Assembly (NCBI RefSeq): GCF_000426245.1
Contig: NZ_AUEZ01000005.1
Span: 1-64,000 of the forward strand
Length of the DNA: 64,000 bases
Origin: Bradyrhizobium sp. Ai1a-2
GTDB lineage: Bacteria; Pseudomonadota; Alphaproteobacteria; Rhizobiales; Xanthobacteraceae
Direction: 5' to 3'
Of the stretch, positions 1-8,894 are shown piece after piece. How positions within the stretch are numbered: the stretch's first letter is position 1; each line of letters starts with the position of its first letter. The notes under the pieces are model-generated. The model ran no database searches, had not been told where the DNA came from, and saw only the letters and a list, made by a program, of their open reading frames with translations. The position numbers and the translations under genes were made by a program.

Positions 1-303
1 CCTGATCGAGGGACTGCCTGCCGAGGTCATCATGGCCGATACGGCCTATGACGCCGATCACTTGCGCCAAGCCATCGCCGCCAAGGGAGCGCTGGCCGTC
101 ATCCCCAACAACCCGTCACGTGCGCTCAAATATCCGCTCGACAAGCATCTCTATGCCCAGCGTCATCTCGTGGAATGCTGCTTCTCAAAACTCAAGCAGT
201 TCCGTCGCGTCGCAACCCGCTTCGAAAAGACCGCCCGAAATTACCACGCTGTTGTCACCCTCGCAGCCATCGTCTTATGGCTGAGATAAGTGTCCACACC
301 ACC
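1..303 (+). mobile_element. 3' end of an IS5-type (IS427-like) insertion sequence
   Basis: The window opens inside a transposase reading frame that stops at 289. The bases that follow (about 290-303, gtgtccacaccacc) look like the right terminal inverted repeat. They are followed by ctag, a plausible target of the IS427 group of IS5. The left end lies outside the window, so I cannot confirm the matching repeat or whether the element is intact. It ends directly against a dispersed chromosomal repeat that starts with ctagagc. Confidence 0.6.
2..289 (+). CDS. IS5-family transposase, C-terminal part (cut by window edge)
   Basis: DDE transposase that would catalyse cut-and-paste movement of the insertion sequence. 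The open frame runs in from position 2, so the first ATG at 32 is probably internal. The visible end has the IS5-type DDE C-terminal pattern: DTAYDAD near the start, then the HLVECCFSKLKQFRR block, which carries the catalytic Glu in the usual Y-(2)-R-(3)-E-(6)-K type context (here YAQRHLVE followed by K), and a closing hydrophobic AAIVLWLR. Nothing suggests a frameshift in this part. Whether the whole gene is functional cannot be judged, because most of it lies before the window. Confidence 0.8.
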   Translation: MIEGLPAEVIMADTAYDADHLRQAIAAKGALAVIPNNPSRALKYPLDKHLYAQRHLVECCFSKLKQFRRVATRFEKTARNYHAVVTLAAIVLWLR

Positions 304-407
304 TAGAGCATCTTCGGTTCTGATTGAATCAGAACCGAAGCTCTAGCTTCTTGTTTTGACGCGTTTTCTTCACGCGAACCGGTATCCACTTCGCTCGAAA
401 ACGCTCT
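304..407. repeat. Dispersed palindromic repeat, family A, copy 1
   Basis: About 100 bp, with an inner inverted repeat (tcggttctgatt / aatcagaaccga) and outer ends gagc and gctc. A conserved tail contains cacgcgaaccggtatcc and acttcgctcgaaaacgct. The same arrangement recurs at 27150-27251 with high identity. It fills the gap between the insertion sequence and the sulfatase gene, so any sulfatase promoter would have to lie in or overlap it. Confidence 0.85.
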
Positions 408-421
408 AGGGAGGATCGGTC

Positions 422-2932
422 ATGAAAACGTCCGCACTGTTGTCCTGCACTGTTATGTTGACCCTGCTCACGATCGTGCCCTCGATGGCACAGCAGGCGA
501 CTGGTGCTGCGGGCTCGCCCAGCGCCACGACCACGATCGACGGCAAGCAACTTCCGCCGCCCGATCCGACGTTTGGCGGTGTGATCAAGAACGACGCGCT
601 GCAATCGAGGCCCTGGTGGGCGCCGCGCATCGTCCCGCCGCAGGGCGCGCCGAACGTGCTGCTGATCATCACTGATGACGCCGGCTTTGGCGTTCCGGGC
701 ACCTTTGGCGGTGTCATCCCGACACCGACGATGGACCGCATCGCCAATGAGGGCCTGCGCTACAACCGTATCTTCTCCACCGCGCTGTGTTCGCCGACCC
801 GCGCGGCGCTGATCACCGGGCGCAATCACCATTCTGCCGGCTTCGGCGTCATCTCCGAGCAGTCGACCGGCTTTCCGGGCTATAACAGCATCATCAACAA
901 GGACAAGGCGACGATCGGCCGGATCCTGCTCGACAACGGCTACGCCACTTCGTGGTTCGGCAAGGATCACAATACGCCTGCGTTCGCCGCGAGCCAGGTC
1001 GGCCCGTTCAATCAATGGCCAACCGGCATGGGCTTCGAGTACTTCTACGGCTTCGTCGGCGGCGATGCGAACCAGTGGCAGCCAAATCTCTTCCGCAATA
1101 CGACGCAGATCTACCCGTTCGCGGGCAAGCCGCCGGGCACCTGGAATCTCGTCACCGCGATGGCCGACGACGCCATCGACTGGATGACGCGCATGCACCA
1201 GACCGATCCGTCCAAGCCGCTCTTCATCAAATATGCGCCGGGCGCCACGCATGCGCCGCACCACCCGACCAAGGAATGGGTGGACAAGATCAGTGCGATG
1301 CACCTGTTCGACGATGGCTACGAGAAACTGCGCGAGCGCATCTTCGAGAACCAGAAGCGGCTCGGCGTGATCCCGAACGACACCAAGCTCGCGCCGTGGC
1401 CCGGCAATATCCTGAAGCCATGGGACCAGCTCAGCGCGGAGGAGAAGAAGCTGTTCATCAGGCAGGTCGAGATCTTCGCCGCGTATGCGGCATACAACGA
1501 TCACGAGATCGGCCGCGTCATCCAGCACTTCCAGGACCTCGGAAGGCTCGACAATACGCTCGTCATCTACATCAATGGCGACAACGGCACCAGCGCGGAG
1601 GGCGGGCCGCTCGGCACGCCCAACGAGGTCGCGTTCTTCAATGGCCTGAATGAGCTGCCTGTCTATGTGCAGATGAAGTTCTACGATGTCTGGGGCACCG
1701 AACAGACGTACAACCATATGTCGGCCGGCTGGTCGTGGGCGTTCGACACGCCTTTCGACTGGTTCAAGCAGAACGCATCCAGGCTCGGCGGCATCAACCA
1801 GAACATGGTCGTGTCGTGGCCGGCGGGCATCAAGGACAAGGGTTCCTTGCGCGAGCAGTTCATCCACGTGATCGACGTCGTGCCGACGATCCTCGAGGCC
1901 GCCGGCATTCAGGCCCCGGATTATGTTGACGGCATCAAGCAGGCGCCGATCGAGGGCACGAGCTTTGCCTACACGTTCGACGGACCGAACGCCAAGGTGC
2001 CGTCGCGCCACCAGACGCAGTACTTCGAGATGATGGGCCAGTGGGCGCTCTACCACGACGGCTGGATGCTGAGCACCAAGGTCAATCGCGCGCCCTGGCA
2101 GGCGTTCGGCCCGGCCAACCCCGATCCGCTGAACAACCAGGTGCTGCAGCTCTATGACCTGAGCAAGGACTTCAGCCAGTCCGACGATGTCGCGGCCACG
2201 AACCCGCAGAAGGTCGAGGAGATGAAGGAGATGTTCATCGCCGAGGCCAGGAAGTACCAGGTCTTCCCGCTCGACGCATCGGTCGCTGCGCGCATTATCG
2301 CGCCGCGCCCGAACATCACGGCCGGCCGCACGGAGTTCGTGTATACGCGCCCGATGACGGGATTGCCGCAGGGAGACTCGCCGCAGCTGCTCAATGCGTC
2401 CTACACCATCGCCGCCGACGTCGACGTGCCGCAGGGCGGCGCGGAGGGCATGATCCTGACCTCTGGAGGGCGCTTCGCCGGCTACGGCTTCTACCTGCTG
2501 CAGGGCAAGCCGGTGTTCCTCTGGAACATGGTCGACCTCGAGCGCATCAAGTGGGAAGGCCCCGATGCACTATCGCCGGGCCGGCATATGGTCGAATTCG
2601 ATTTCAAGTACGACGGCATTGGCGTCGGTACGCTCGAGTACAACAATTTCAGCGGTCTCGCACAGCCCGGCACCGGCACGCTGAAGGTCGACGGCAAGGA
2701 GGTCGCCACGAAGCGGATGGCGAAGACGCTGCCGATGATCCTGCAGTGGGACGAGAGCTTCGACATCGGCTCCGACACGCTCACCGGCGTGAACGACGCC
2801 GACTACAAGCCGCCGTTCCCGCTGACCGCCAAGCTCAACAAGCTGACGATCAAGGTTGACCGCCCGCAACTCTCGCCCGCGGACATCAAGACCCTGCAGG
2901 CGGCGATGCGAGAGAAGGCCAAGGCTGATTAA
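422..2932 (+). CDS. Secreted arylsulfatase
   Basis: An 836-residue sulfatase expected to hydrolyse sulfate esters in the periplasm. It starts with a signal peptide (about residues 1-23, ending SMAQ). The alkaline-phosphatase-fold domain begins near residue 77 with the metal-binding IITDDAGFG (D85, D86). The activation motif CSPTR (C123) is the site normally converted to formylglycine, and ITGR follows. A second metal segment reads INGDNGTS. The region after about residue 600 is a C-terminal domain found in long arylsulfatases. A ribosome site (gggaggatcggtc) precedes ATG 422. It stands alone, converging on the molybdenum hydroxylase genes. It needs a formylglycine-generating enzyme, which is not in the window. 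The natural substrate is unknown. Confidence 0.93.
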   Translation: MKTSALLSCTVMLTLLTIVPSMAQQATGAAGSPSATTTIDGKQLPPPDPTFGGVIKNDALQSRPWWAPRIVPPQGAPNVLLIITDDAGFGVPGTFGGVIPTPTMDRIANEGLRYNRIFSTALCSPTRAALITGRNHHSAGFGVISEQSTGFPGYNSIINKDKATIGRILLDNGYATSWFGKDHNTPAFAASQVGPFNQWPTGMGFEYFYGFVGGDANQWQPNLFRNTTQIYPFAGKPPGTWNLVTAMADDAIDWMTRMHQTDPSKPLFIKYAPGATHAPHHPTKEWVDKISAMHLFDDGYEKLRERIFENQKRLGVIPNDTKLAPWPGNILKPWDQLSAEEKKLFIRQVEIFAAYAAYNDHEIGRVIQHFQDLGRLDNTLVIYINGDNGTSAEGGPLGTPNEVAFFNGLNELPVYVQMKFYDVWGTEQTYNHMSAGWSWAFDTPFDWFKQNASRLGGINQNMVVSWPAGIKDKGSLREQFIHVIDVVPTILEAAGIQAPDYVDGIKQAPIEGTSFAYTFDGPNAKVPSRHQTQYFEMMGQWALYHDGWMLSTKVNRAPWQAFGPANPDPLNNQVLQLYDLSKDFSQSDDVAATNPQKVEEMKEMFIAEARKYQVFPLDASVAARIIAPRPNITAGRTEFVYTRPMTGLPQGDSPQLLNASYTIAADVDVPQGGAEGMILTSGGRFAGYGFYLLQGKPVFLWNMVDLERIKWEGPDALSPGRHMVEFDFKYDGIGVGTLEYNNFSGLAQPGTGTLKVDGKEVATKRMAKTLPMILQWDESFDIGSDTLTGVNDADYKPPFPLTAKLNKLTIKVDRPQLSPADIKTLQAAMREKAKAD

Positions 2933-2961
2933 TGCGAGAACGCATCAGCGAATGCAGAGGC

Positions 2962-5202
2962 TCAAACGAAGTCGATGTGCTTGTTCAGCGGCAACTCGCG
3001 GATGCGCTTGCCGGTGGCAGCAAAGATGGCGTTGGCGAGCGCTGGAGCGGCCGGAGGAACCGGGGGCTCGCCGATGCCGCGGATCGCGCTGCCATTGTCG
3101 ACCGCGCGCACTTCGATCGCCGGCGCCTGATTGAGGCGCAAGCCCTGGTAGACGTCGAAGTTCGTCTGCTCGGCGGCGCCGTCCTTGAACGTCAGTTCGC
3201 AATTGACGGCGTGGCCCAATCCCCAGATCACGGCGCCCTGAACCTGGTTCTCGAAATTCACGGGGTCGAGCACCTTGCCGACATCGGCGGCGACGAACAC
3301 CTTGTCGATCCGGATGCCGCGCGGCGTGTTCGAGACCTCCACGACCTCGGCCACCGGCACGCCGAATGACAGCGTGAACGCGATGCCGCGGCCACGGTCC
3401 TTGCCTGTAGCGCTGCCCCATTTCGACATCTCGCCCACGGTCGCAAGCACCCTGCGCGACGGCTCGTGCCAGCACAGCCGGATCAGCTCCTGCAGCGGAT
3501 CGGCGCCTGCTGCATGCACCAACTCATCGAGGAAGCCGTTGTGCAGGAAACCGTTTGCCGACGCTCCGACCGAGCGCCACGAACTCACCGGCACCAGCTC
3601 CGGCACGCGATATCCGGTGACGCGATAATGCGGAATCCGGAATGGCTGGTCCCAGGCGCCCGCCACGATGGCGATATCAGGCCCGAAGGTCGGCATGTGC
3701 AGCCGGCCGATCTGAGAAGCTGTCACCGACGGACAGGCAACCTTGAGGTCATAGGCTTCGACCTTGCCATCCCTGACCGCGCCGCGCATACGCGCCATGC
3801 CGAGCGGACGCGGGAAGTCGTGGGTCATGTCCTCTTCGCGACTCCAGGTCATCTTGATCGGAGACCCGGGATGCGCCTTTGCGAGCTCGACCGCCTGGCG
3901 AACATAGTCGTCCTCGAGGCGTCGGCCAAAGCTACCGCCCGACATCAATGAATGCAGGTGAACCTTCTCAGTCGCAAGTCCGCTGACTTCGGCCGCCGCC
4001 GCCACCAGGAACAGCGGCATCTGCGTGGCCGTCCAGATATCGAGCCGTCCGTCCTTGAGCTGGACCACGGCGTTCATCGGCTCGAGCGGCGCATGCGCGA
4101 GATATGGCACCTTGTATTCGGCCTCGATCACGCCTCCGCCCTGCAGCGCGGTCTCGATATCGCCCTCATCCTTGAACCGGCTATCCTGGCGCTCGCCGGT
4201 GAAGGAGGCCGCGACCGTCTCGAACATCGCCGCGCTGGAGGGAGGATAGGGCGCCGGTCCCCAATCGCATTTGATCAGCTCCGCCGCCTTGAAGGCGCGC
4301 CAGGTGTTGTCGGCGATCACGCCAACGCCGCCGGTGATCGGCACGACCGCAATGACACCCCTCGCCTTCTCCGCGGCGCTCGCGTCATATCCCTTGATGC
4401 CGCCGCCGATGCCGGGATTGGCGCGGACCGTCGCATAGACCATGCCAGGCATCCTGATATCGATGCCGAAGGTCGCCGTGCCCGTGGACTTAGCGACGAT
4501 GTCGATGCGCTGCATCGGCTTGCCGAGATAACGCCACTCCGACTCCGGCTTGAGCCGGACCTTTTGCGGCGGCTCGATCTTGGCGGCCTCCGCTGCCAGC
4601 GATGCGTAGCTCAGCATCTCGCCACGCGACGTGATCACATTGCCATCCCTGGTCTTCAACTGGTGCTTTGGAATTCCAGTCCGAATCGCTGCCGCCTGCA
4701 ACAGGACTTCGCGCGCGGCCGCTCCGGCAATGCGCATCTTCTCATAGGCATCGGCAACGGACGACGATCCACCGGTGATCTGCAACCCCAGGAACTTGCT
4801 CACGGCATCGCCCACGACGCGCGTGGAGCGCGCCTTGAAACTAGTGTCGGTCGCCGGAACGGGAAGGCCCTCGGCGGCGGCGATGCCGTTATAGTAAGCG
4901 CCGCTCGGCGGCCCGAAATCGATCCTGATGTCGTTCCAGGCGATATCGAGCTCTTCCGCGACGAGCGCGGCAAGCACCGACGCGACGCCCTGCCCGAGAT
5001 CGGCGCGTGGCGTGATGATGGTGACGCCGCTCTGGTCGATGCGCACGTAAGGCGTCAGCGCCGCCTGCCCATCGCCAAGGTCCTTCAGGAGCGGATTGAT
5101 CGGCTCGCGCTTGTAGGCATAGACGCCGAACGCGACGCCCCCTGCGATCGCCGCAGCGCCGATCAGGAAAGTGCGCCGTGCAATGGTGCCGAGCCGGCTC
5201 AT
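2962..5202 (-). CDS. Molybdopterin-binding large subunit, isoquinoline 1-oxidoreductase (IorB) type
   Basis: A 746-residue xanthine-dehydrogenase-family large subunit, expected to bind molybdopterin cytosine dinucleotide and hydroxylate an N-heterocycle or aldehyde. The start at 5202 overlaps the stop of the upstream small subunit (ATGA). It gives an N-terminal segment with ARRTFLIGA and a hydrophobic stretch, so a Tat-type signal or membrane anchor is likely. Family motifs visible are [23 protein letters not shown] and, near the C terminus, [10 protein letters not shown], which carries the conserved catalytic Glu. No FAD subunit is encoded beside it, as in the two-subunit IorAB type that passes electrons to a cytochrome-like acceptor. 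The substrate cannot be assigned from sequence. Confidence 0.9.
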   Translation of the reverse strand: MSRLGTIARRTFLIGAAAIAGGVAFGVYAYKREPINPLLKDLGDGQAALTPYVRIDQSGVTIITPRADLGQGVASVLAALVAEELDIAWNDIRIDFGPPSGAYYNGIAAAEGLPVPATDTSFKARSTRVVGDAVSKFLGLQITGGSSSVADAYEKMRIAGAAAREVLLQAAAIRTGIPKHQLKTRDGNVITSRGEMLSYASLAAEAAKIEPPQKVRLKPESEWRYLGKPMQRIDIVAKSTGTATFGIDIRMPGMVYATVRANPGIGGGIKGYDASAAEKARGVIAVVPITGGVGVIADNTWRAFKAAELIKCDWGPAPYPPSSAAMFETVAASFTGERQDSRFKDEGDIETALQGGGVIEAEYKVPYLAHAPLEPMNAVVQLKDGRLDIWTATQMPLFLVAAAAEVSGLATEKVHLHSLMSGGSFGRRLEDDYVRQAVELAKAHPGSPIKMTWSREEDMTHDFPRPLGMARMRGAVRDGKVEAYDLKVACPSVTASQIGRLHMPTFGPDIAIVAGAWDQPFRIPHYRVTGYRVPELVPVSSWRSVGASANGFLHNGFLDELVHAAGADPLQELIRLCWHEPSRRVLATVGEMSKWGSATGKDRGRGIAFTLSFGVPVAEVVEVSNTPRGIRIDKVFVAADVGKVLDPVNFENQVQGAVIWGLGHAVNCELTFKDGAAEQTNFDVYQGLRLNQAPAIEVRAVDNGSAIRGIGEPPVPPAAPALANAIFAATGKRIRELPLNKHIDFV

Positions 5203-5663
5203 GTCGGGCGCCCCTTGAGCTCGCGCGCCGCAGTCTTGATCGCGGCGCGGATGCGCGGATAGGTGCCGCAGCGGCAAAGATTGCCGGACATCGCCTCATC
5301 GATATCGTCGTCGCTCGGATTGCCGTTAGCGCTGAGCAGCGCGGCAGCCGACATGATCTGGCCGGACTGGCAATAGCCGCATTGCGCGACCTGGTGCTCG
5401 ACCCAGGCCCGCTGCACCACGTGGAGCGCGGTCGGCGTGCCCAATCCTTCGATCGTGGTGACATCGGCTTTGACATCGCCGACCGGCAGCGAGCACGAAC
5501 GCACCGGCTCCCCGCCGACATGCACCGTGCAGGCGCCGCACGACGCGATGCCGCAGCCATATTTGGGACCCGTGACGCCCAGCATGTCGCGCAAGACCCA
5601 CAGCAGGGGCATCTCGTCTTCGACGTCAACCTCATGCGTCTTGCCGTTGACGATGAGCCGCAT
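5199..5663 (-). CDS. (2Fe-2S)-binding small subunit, IorA type
   Basis: A 154-residue iron-sulfur subunit of the molybdenum hydroxylase encoded next to it. A plant-type [2Fe-2S] site is formed by C37, C42, C45 and C57. A second, helical-domain [2Fe-2S] site is formed by C95 and C98 (CGYC) and C130 and C132 (LCRCG). This is the standard layout for this family. It passes electrons away from the molybdenum centre. It is the first gene of a two-gene operon whose coding regions overlap by four bases. No obvious dedicated regulator lies nearby. Confidence 0.93.
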   Translation of the reverse strand: MRLIVNGKTHEVDVEDEMPLLWVLRDMLGVTGPKYGCGIASCGACTVHVGGEPVRSCSLPVGDVKADVTTIEGLGTPTALHVVQRAWVEHQVAQCGYCQSGQIMSAAALLSANGNPSDDDIDEAMSGNLCRCGTYPRIRAAIKTAARELKGRPT

Positions 5664-5977
5664 GCGACCTCCGGAACCTTATGCGATGACGATCCTTCAT
5701 CGCACATGCACCTCTTCTCTGCCATTCACGTCAGAGTGGCGGCAGCCTATGCCAAAGCCGTGGCTCTATCATAGCGGTTCGGGAGGCAGTTCACACATGC
5801 GTGTGCGCTTCGCGGCATCACGCCGCATGCGCGCCGGGGGTCGACGATTCCAATCCCGCTCGCGGAAGCGGAATGGAGTAGCCCGGGTGGAGCGAATGCG
5901 TAACCCGGGAACGCTCGCAAGTGCGGATGCAGATATCCCGGGTTGCGCGTTCCGCTCCACCCGGGCTACGAAAAATA
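5664..5977. other. Intergenic region with repeat B copy 1, no gene seen
   Basis: 314 bp between the small-subunit start and the end of the min operon. The last 100 bp are a family-B palindromic repeat. The first 200 bp should hold the promoter of the molybdenum hydroxylase operon, but I see no distinct operator or open frame that looks like a gene. Confidence 0.5.
5878..5969. repeat. Dispersed palindromic repeat, family B, copy 1
   Basis: The outer arms gtagcccgggtggagcg and cgctccacccgggctac (with one extra base step) are inverted repeats. Inner arms taacccggg and cccgggtt are also inverted. The same design occurs at 10008-10098, 45499-45581 and 55864-55954. It lies just beyond the stop codon of the last gene of the min operon. 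Confidence 0.88.
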
Positions 5978-6277
5978 TCAGGCGCGGCGGCGTTGCGGCG
6001 GGGTGCCGTTGGCGTCCCAGTTGCTCCAACTGACGCTGGCGAGGCTTCGCCCGTCGGTGGCCAGCGGCCGCTTGGTTCGCCGTTCGTAATCGGCGATGCA
6101 TCGCTCCGCTTCGGTGATCTTGCGCTTCAATTCGCCGATCGCCTGCTCGGTTTTGCGGTTGAAGGTCGGGATAGGGGCGCCGCCGAACCGGACGATCTCC
6201 AATTCCTTGAGCGCGGCGCGGTTCTTCCTGACCTGCGCCCGTTGCCAGGCGATATGGCTATCGCTGTCCGCCGTCAT
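5978..6277 (-). CDS. Hypothetical 99-residue protein, fourth gene of the min operon
   Basis: I do not recognise a family. The protein is small, soluble and highly charged. Residues about 35-70 (KTEQAIGELKRKITEAERCIADYERR) are predicted by eye to form a helical coiled coil, followed by a basic, Pro-containing tail. Its ATG at 6277 overlaps the minE stop (ATGA), so it is almost certainly translationally coupled to minE. This placement suggests a role connected with septum placement, but that is inference from position only. Confidence 0.7.
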   Translation of the reverse strand: MTADSDSHIAWQRAQVRKNRAALKELEIVRFGGAPIPTFNRKTEQAIGELKRKITEAERCIADYERRTKRPLATDGRSLASVSWSNWDANGTPPQRRRA

Positions 6278-6561
6278 CGTGCAGCCACCATCTTGGATCG
6301 TTCCATTCCGTTGGGCACTTCGATATCGACCTCGAGCATCGAGACAAACTTGCCGCGATCCATCTTGACCACGACCTTCTCCGGATCGAGATCGACATGC
6401 TTGGAGACCACTGCGAGGATTTCGGAGCGCAGCAGTTCCAACAGTTCGGGCGCGGCGCTGCCGCCCACTCCGCGCTCATGCGCAAGCAGGATCTGCAGCC
6501 GTTCCCGCGCGACCGGCGCGGATGCGGAGCGGCCGCCGATAAGCCGCAGGAGATTCATCAT
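6274..6561 (-). CDS. minE: Cell division topological specificity factor MinE
   Basis: A 95-residue MinE. The N-terminal part (MNLLRLIGG to about residue 30, with ERLQILLAHER) matches the membrane- and MinD-binding segment that stimulates MinD ATPase. The rest (ILAVVSKHVDLDPEKVVV and EVDIEVP) is the dimerising topological-specificity domain. Length is normal for the family. It overlaps minD upstream and the small hypothetical gene downstream by four bases each. With MinD it generates pole-to-pole oscillation that confines MinC to the poles. Confidence 0.95.
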   Translation of the reverse strand: MMNLLRLIGGRSASAPVARERLQILLAHERGVGGSAAPELLELLRSEILAVVSKHVDLDPEKVVVKMDRGKFVSMLEVDIEVPNGMERSKMVAAR

Positions 6562-7373
6562 GCCGCCCTCCGTCGTAATAGCCTGTTCATCAGTCCCTTG
6601 CGTTCAACCGGCACCGTCATGGGCACCGTCTCGCCCATCAGGCGGCGCACCGCATCCATATAGGCGCGGGACGGCGCGCTGTTCGTACTGTTCAGCGTGA
6701 CCGGGCAACCGACATTGGATGCGCGCAGCACGTCCTGGCTTTCGGGGATGATGCCGAGCAAGGGCGTCGCAAGGATTTCCAGGATGTCGTCGATCGAGAG
6801 CATCTCGCCGCGCGAGGCGCGCGCGGCGTCGTATCGGGTGACCAGGAGGTGCTTCTCGACCCGCTCGCCCCGCTCCGCCTTGGCGGTTTTCGAATCCAGC
6901 ATGCCGATGATGCGATCGGAGTCGCGCACCGAGGAGACTTCGGGATTGGTGACGATGACCGCCTCGTCCGCATACCGCATCGCCAGCGTCGCGCCGCGTT
7001 CGATGCCGGCGGGGCTGTCGCACAGGATCCAGTCGAACTTGCTCCTGAGTTCGTTGATGACCCGCCGCACACCTTCATCCGTCAGCGCGTCCTTGTCGCG
7101 GGTTTGCGATGCCGGAATCAGCCACAGATTCTCCAGGCGCTTGTCGCGGATGAGCGCCTGTGAGAGTTTGGCGACGCCCTGCACCACGTTGATGAGGTCG
7201 AACACGACTCGCCGTTCCGCGCCCATCACGAGGTCAAGGTTGCGCAAGCCGACATCGAAGTCGATCACGACAACGCTTTGTCCGGCTTGCGCAAGAGCCG
7301 CACCGAGCGCAGCCGTCGACGTCGTCTTGCCGACGCCTCCCTTCCCAGACGTCACGACCAAAACCTTGGCCAT
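6558..7373 (-). CDS. minD: Septum site-determining ATPase MinD
   Basis: A 271-residue MinD/ParA-family ATPase. The deviant Walker A motif GKGGVGKTT lies at residues 10-18. FDVGLRNLDLVMG and CDSPAG supply the other nucleotide-binding segments. The C terminus (KGLMNRLLRRR) is the basic amphipathic helix that binds membrane when ATP is bound. It recruits MinC to form the division inhibitor. It follows minC by 21 bp and overlaps minE. Confidence 0.97.
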   Translation of the reverse strand: MAKVLVVTSGKGGVGKTTSTAALGAALAQAGQSVVVIDFDVGLRNLDLVMGAERRVVFDLINVVQGVAKLSQALIRDKRLENLWLIPASQTRDKDALTDEGVRRVINELRSKFDWILCDSPAGIERGATLAMRYADEAVIVTNPEVSSVRDSDRIIGMLDSKTAKAERGERVEKHLLVTRYDAARASRGEMLSIDDILEILATPLLGIIPESQDVLRASNVGCPVTLNSTNSAPSRAYMDAVRRLMGETVPMTVPVERKGLMNRLLRRRAA

Positions 7374-7394
7374 TTTCTCTCCTCCTTTGGTCGA

Positions 7395-8096
7395 TCAATT
7401 CAGCGCTGTGATTTTGAGGGCATCGTCTTCGAGCCACGCCTGGGCCGGCCGGCTGCGCAGGCTTTCGCCGATGTCCTCTGCGGTCTGGTAGTAGCCATCG
7501 ATTGCCAGTAGTTCGGCTTCGATCCTCTGGCAGAAGATCCGTGCCGATGAATTGCCGTTGATGCCGGCCATCGCCCGGCCGCGCAGCGTTCCATAGATGT
7601 GGATGGAACCGCCGGCGACGATTTCGGCGCCCGAGCCGACCGAGCCCAGCACGGTGACGTCGCCGTCCGCGAACACGATCGACTGGCCGGAACGCACCGG
7701 CTGGTCGAGCAGCAGCGATGTCTGTTTCGGCTTCGCCGGCTTGGGCTGCGGCTTTTGCGGCTCAGATTGCGGGAGCCCGCAGGGCCGGCCGCCCGTGAGC
7801 AGCGGCGGCAGGCTCTTGGTGAGATGGTCGGGGCTGACGCCCTCGATGCCGAGCACGCGGATATTGCGCTGCTCGAGGTTCGCGACGAGATGCTGGATCG
7901 CGCTCTGGCTGAGGTCCAGCGCCGAGAGGTCAAGCACCACCGGCTTGCCGACGAAAAATCCGGGCGAACGGGCAAGCGTCGCGTCGATTTCCCCGAGCCA
8001 GCCCACGATCGGGACCACCGGGGTAAACACGAACGCAACGTAGGATCGGCCCCGCATGCGGACCAGTTGACGGTTTGACTGCACAGGTGCGTCCAT
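7395..8096 (-). CDS. minC: Septum site-determining protein MinC
   Basis: A 233-residue FtsZ-assembly inhibitor. The N-terminal MinC domain (to about residue 110) is joined by a Lys/Pro-rich linker (PQPKPAKPKQ) to the beta-helical C-terminal domain. That domain has the family signatures VRSGQSIVFADGDVTVLG, GGSIHIYGTLRGRAMAG and a Cys-containing IFCQRIEAELLAIDG. An ATG at 8153 is in frame, but I chose 8096 because the CtrA-like box at 8146-8161 would otherwise fall inside the coding region. The Shine-Dalgarno (AAGGAG) is somewhat far from 8096. First gene of minCDE. Confidence 0.93.
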   Translation of the reverse strand: MDAPVQSNRQLVRMRGRSYVAFVFTPVVPIVGWLGEIDATLARSPGFFVGKPVVLDLSALDLSQSAIQHLVANLEQRNIRVLGIEGVSPDHLTKSLPPLLTGGRPCGLPQSEPQKPQPKPAKPKQTSLLLDQPVRSGQSIVFADGDVTVLGSVGSGAEIVAGGSIHIYGTLRGRAMAGINGNSSARIFCQRIEAELLAIDGYYQTAEDIGESLRSRPAQAWLEDDALKITALN

Positions 8097-8121
8097 CGCG
8101 GCCGACTCAGCTCCTTTTCGA

Positions 8122-8161
8122 ATGGTTAATGATCGGTAGCCATGGTTAATCATCCGTTAAC
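8122..8161 (-). promoter_or_regulatory. CtrA-type binding box upstream of minC
   Basis: Between minC and the divergent TetR gene, 8146-8161 reads TTAA-N7-TTAAC, the full CtrA consensus. On the minus strand the half-site TTAACCAT appears twice, at 8142-8149 and 8122-8129, exactly 20 bp apart. The box lies 50-65 bp upstream of the chosen minC start, where it would overlap a promoter. CtrA is the alphaproteobacterial cell-cycle master regulator, and control of a division operon fits. No binding data are available here. Confidence 0.7.
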
Positions 8162-8223
8162 GAGCCTGTTATTCCTTGGAAAAAGGTAAAAAAGGCCCGG
8201 CACGGGGAGCGGAAGGCAGCACC

Positions 8224-8877
8224 ATGACGACAGGCAACGGCGAATCAGACGGCGAAACAGTGACCCGCCGGGGCCGGCCCCGATCGGAGAAGACCACCAG
8301 CGCCATCCTCGAGAGCGCCTATGCGCTGATGGCCACGACGGGGCTCGCCGCGACCAGCATCGATGCAATCGCCCGCCGTTCCAGCGTCTCCAAGATGACG
8401 ATCTACAAATGGTGGCCGTCGCGCGAGGCGCTGCTGATCGACGCCTTCCTCAACCAGGCCGCGCAGCTGCTGCCGCTGACCGGCTCCGGGGCTCCCGCCG
8501 CCCGCCTCCGGCGTCATGCCGCAGCTTACACCGAGGCGCTGCTCGGCGAGTTCGGCAAGGTCCAGCTCGCGGTGATCTCGGAATGCATTTCGAAGACCGG
8601 CTCGGCGGAGCTGTTCTATGAGCGCTATCTCAACTTCCGCAGGGATGCCCTGGTCGCGCTGATCGCAGCCGCGCAGCAGGACGGCAGCAGCCGCGCCAGC
8701 GGCGCGCCGGAGGATCTCTACGATGCGATCTTCGGCAGCCTGTTCTACCGCTATGTCTTCGGCATCAGGCCGCTGTCGCCGGCCTTTGCCCGCAACCTCG
8801 TCGACACCATCCTGGCGCCGCAACCAGATGTGCCGGACGGCAGCCAGCGTTCGAGCGCTCCGAAGCGCCGGAGTTGA
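8224..8877 (+). CDS. TetR/AcrR-family transcriptional regulator
   Basis: A 217-residue regulator when started at ATG 8224, which is preceded by ggagcggaagg. An in-frame ATG at 8176 would add 16 residues without a good ribosome site. The N-terminal helix-turn-helix spans roughly residues 18-65 (GRPRSEKT, then SIDAIARRSSVSKMTIYKWW), followed by a ligand-binding domain with no recognisable pocket signature. It is divergent from minC and convergent with the desaturase gene, only 17 bp apart. The 15-bp palindrome upstream of the desaturase is a candidate operator. Confidence 0.9.
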   Translation: MTTGNGESDGETVTRRGRPRSEKTTSAILESAYALMATTGLAATSIDAIARRSSVSKMTIYKWWPSREALLIDAFLNQAAQLLPLTGSGAPAARLRRHAAAYTEALLGEFGKVQLAVISECISKTGSAELFYERYLNFRRDALVALIAAAQQDGSSRASGAPEDLYDAIFGSLFYRYVFGIRPLSPAFARNLVDTILAPQPDVPDGSQRSSAPKRRS

Positions 8878-8894
8878 TCGCGCTCAAGCCACCC

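Noticed and set aside
329..2056. Minus-strand frame of 575 codons over the sulfatase
   Set aside because: Shadow of the sulfatase codon pattern, with no motif and no ribosome site.
3952..5262. Plus-strand frame of 436 codons over the molybdenum hydroxylase
   Set aside because: It is antisense to clear IorA/IorB motifs, with Arg-rich low-information protein.
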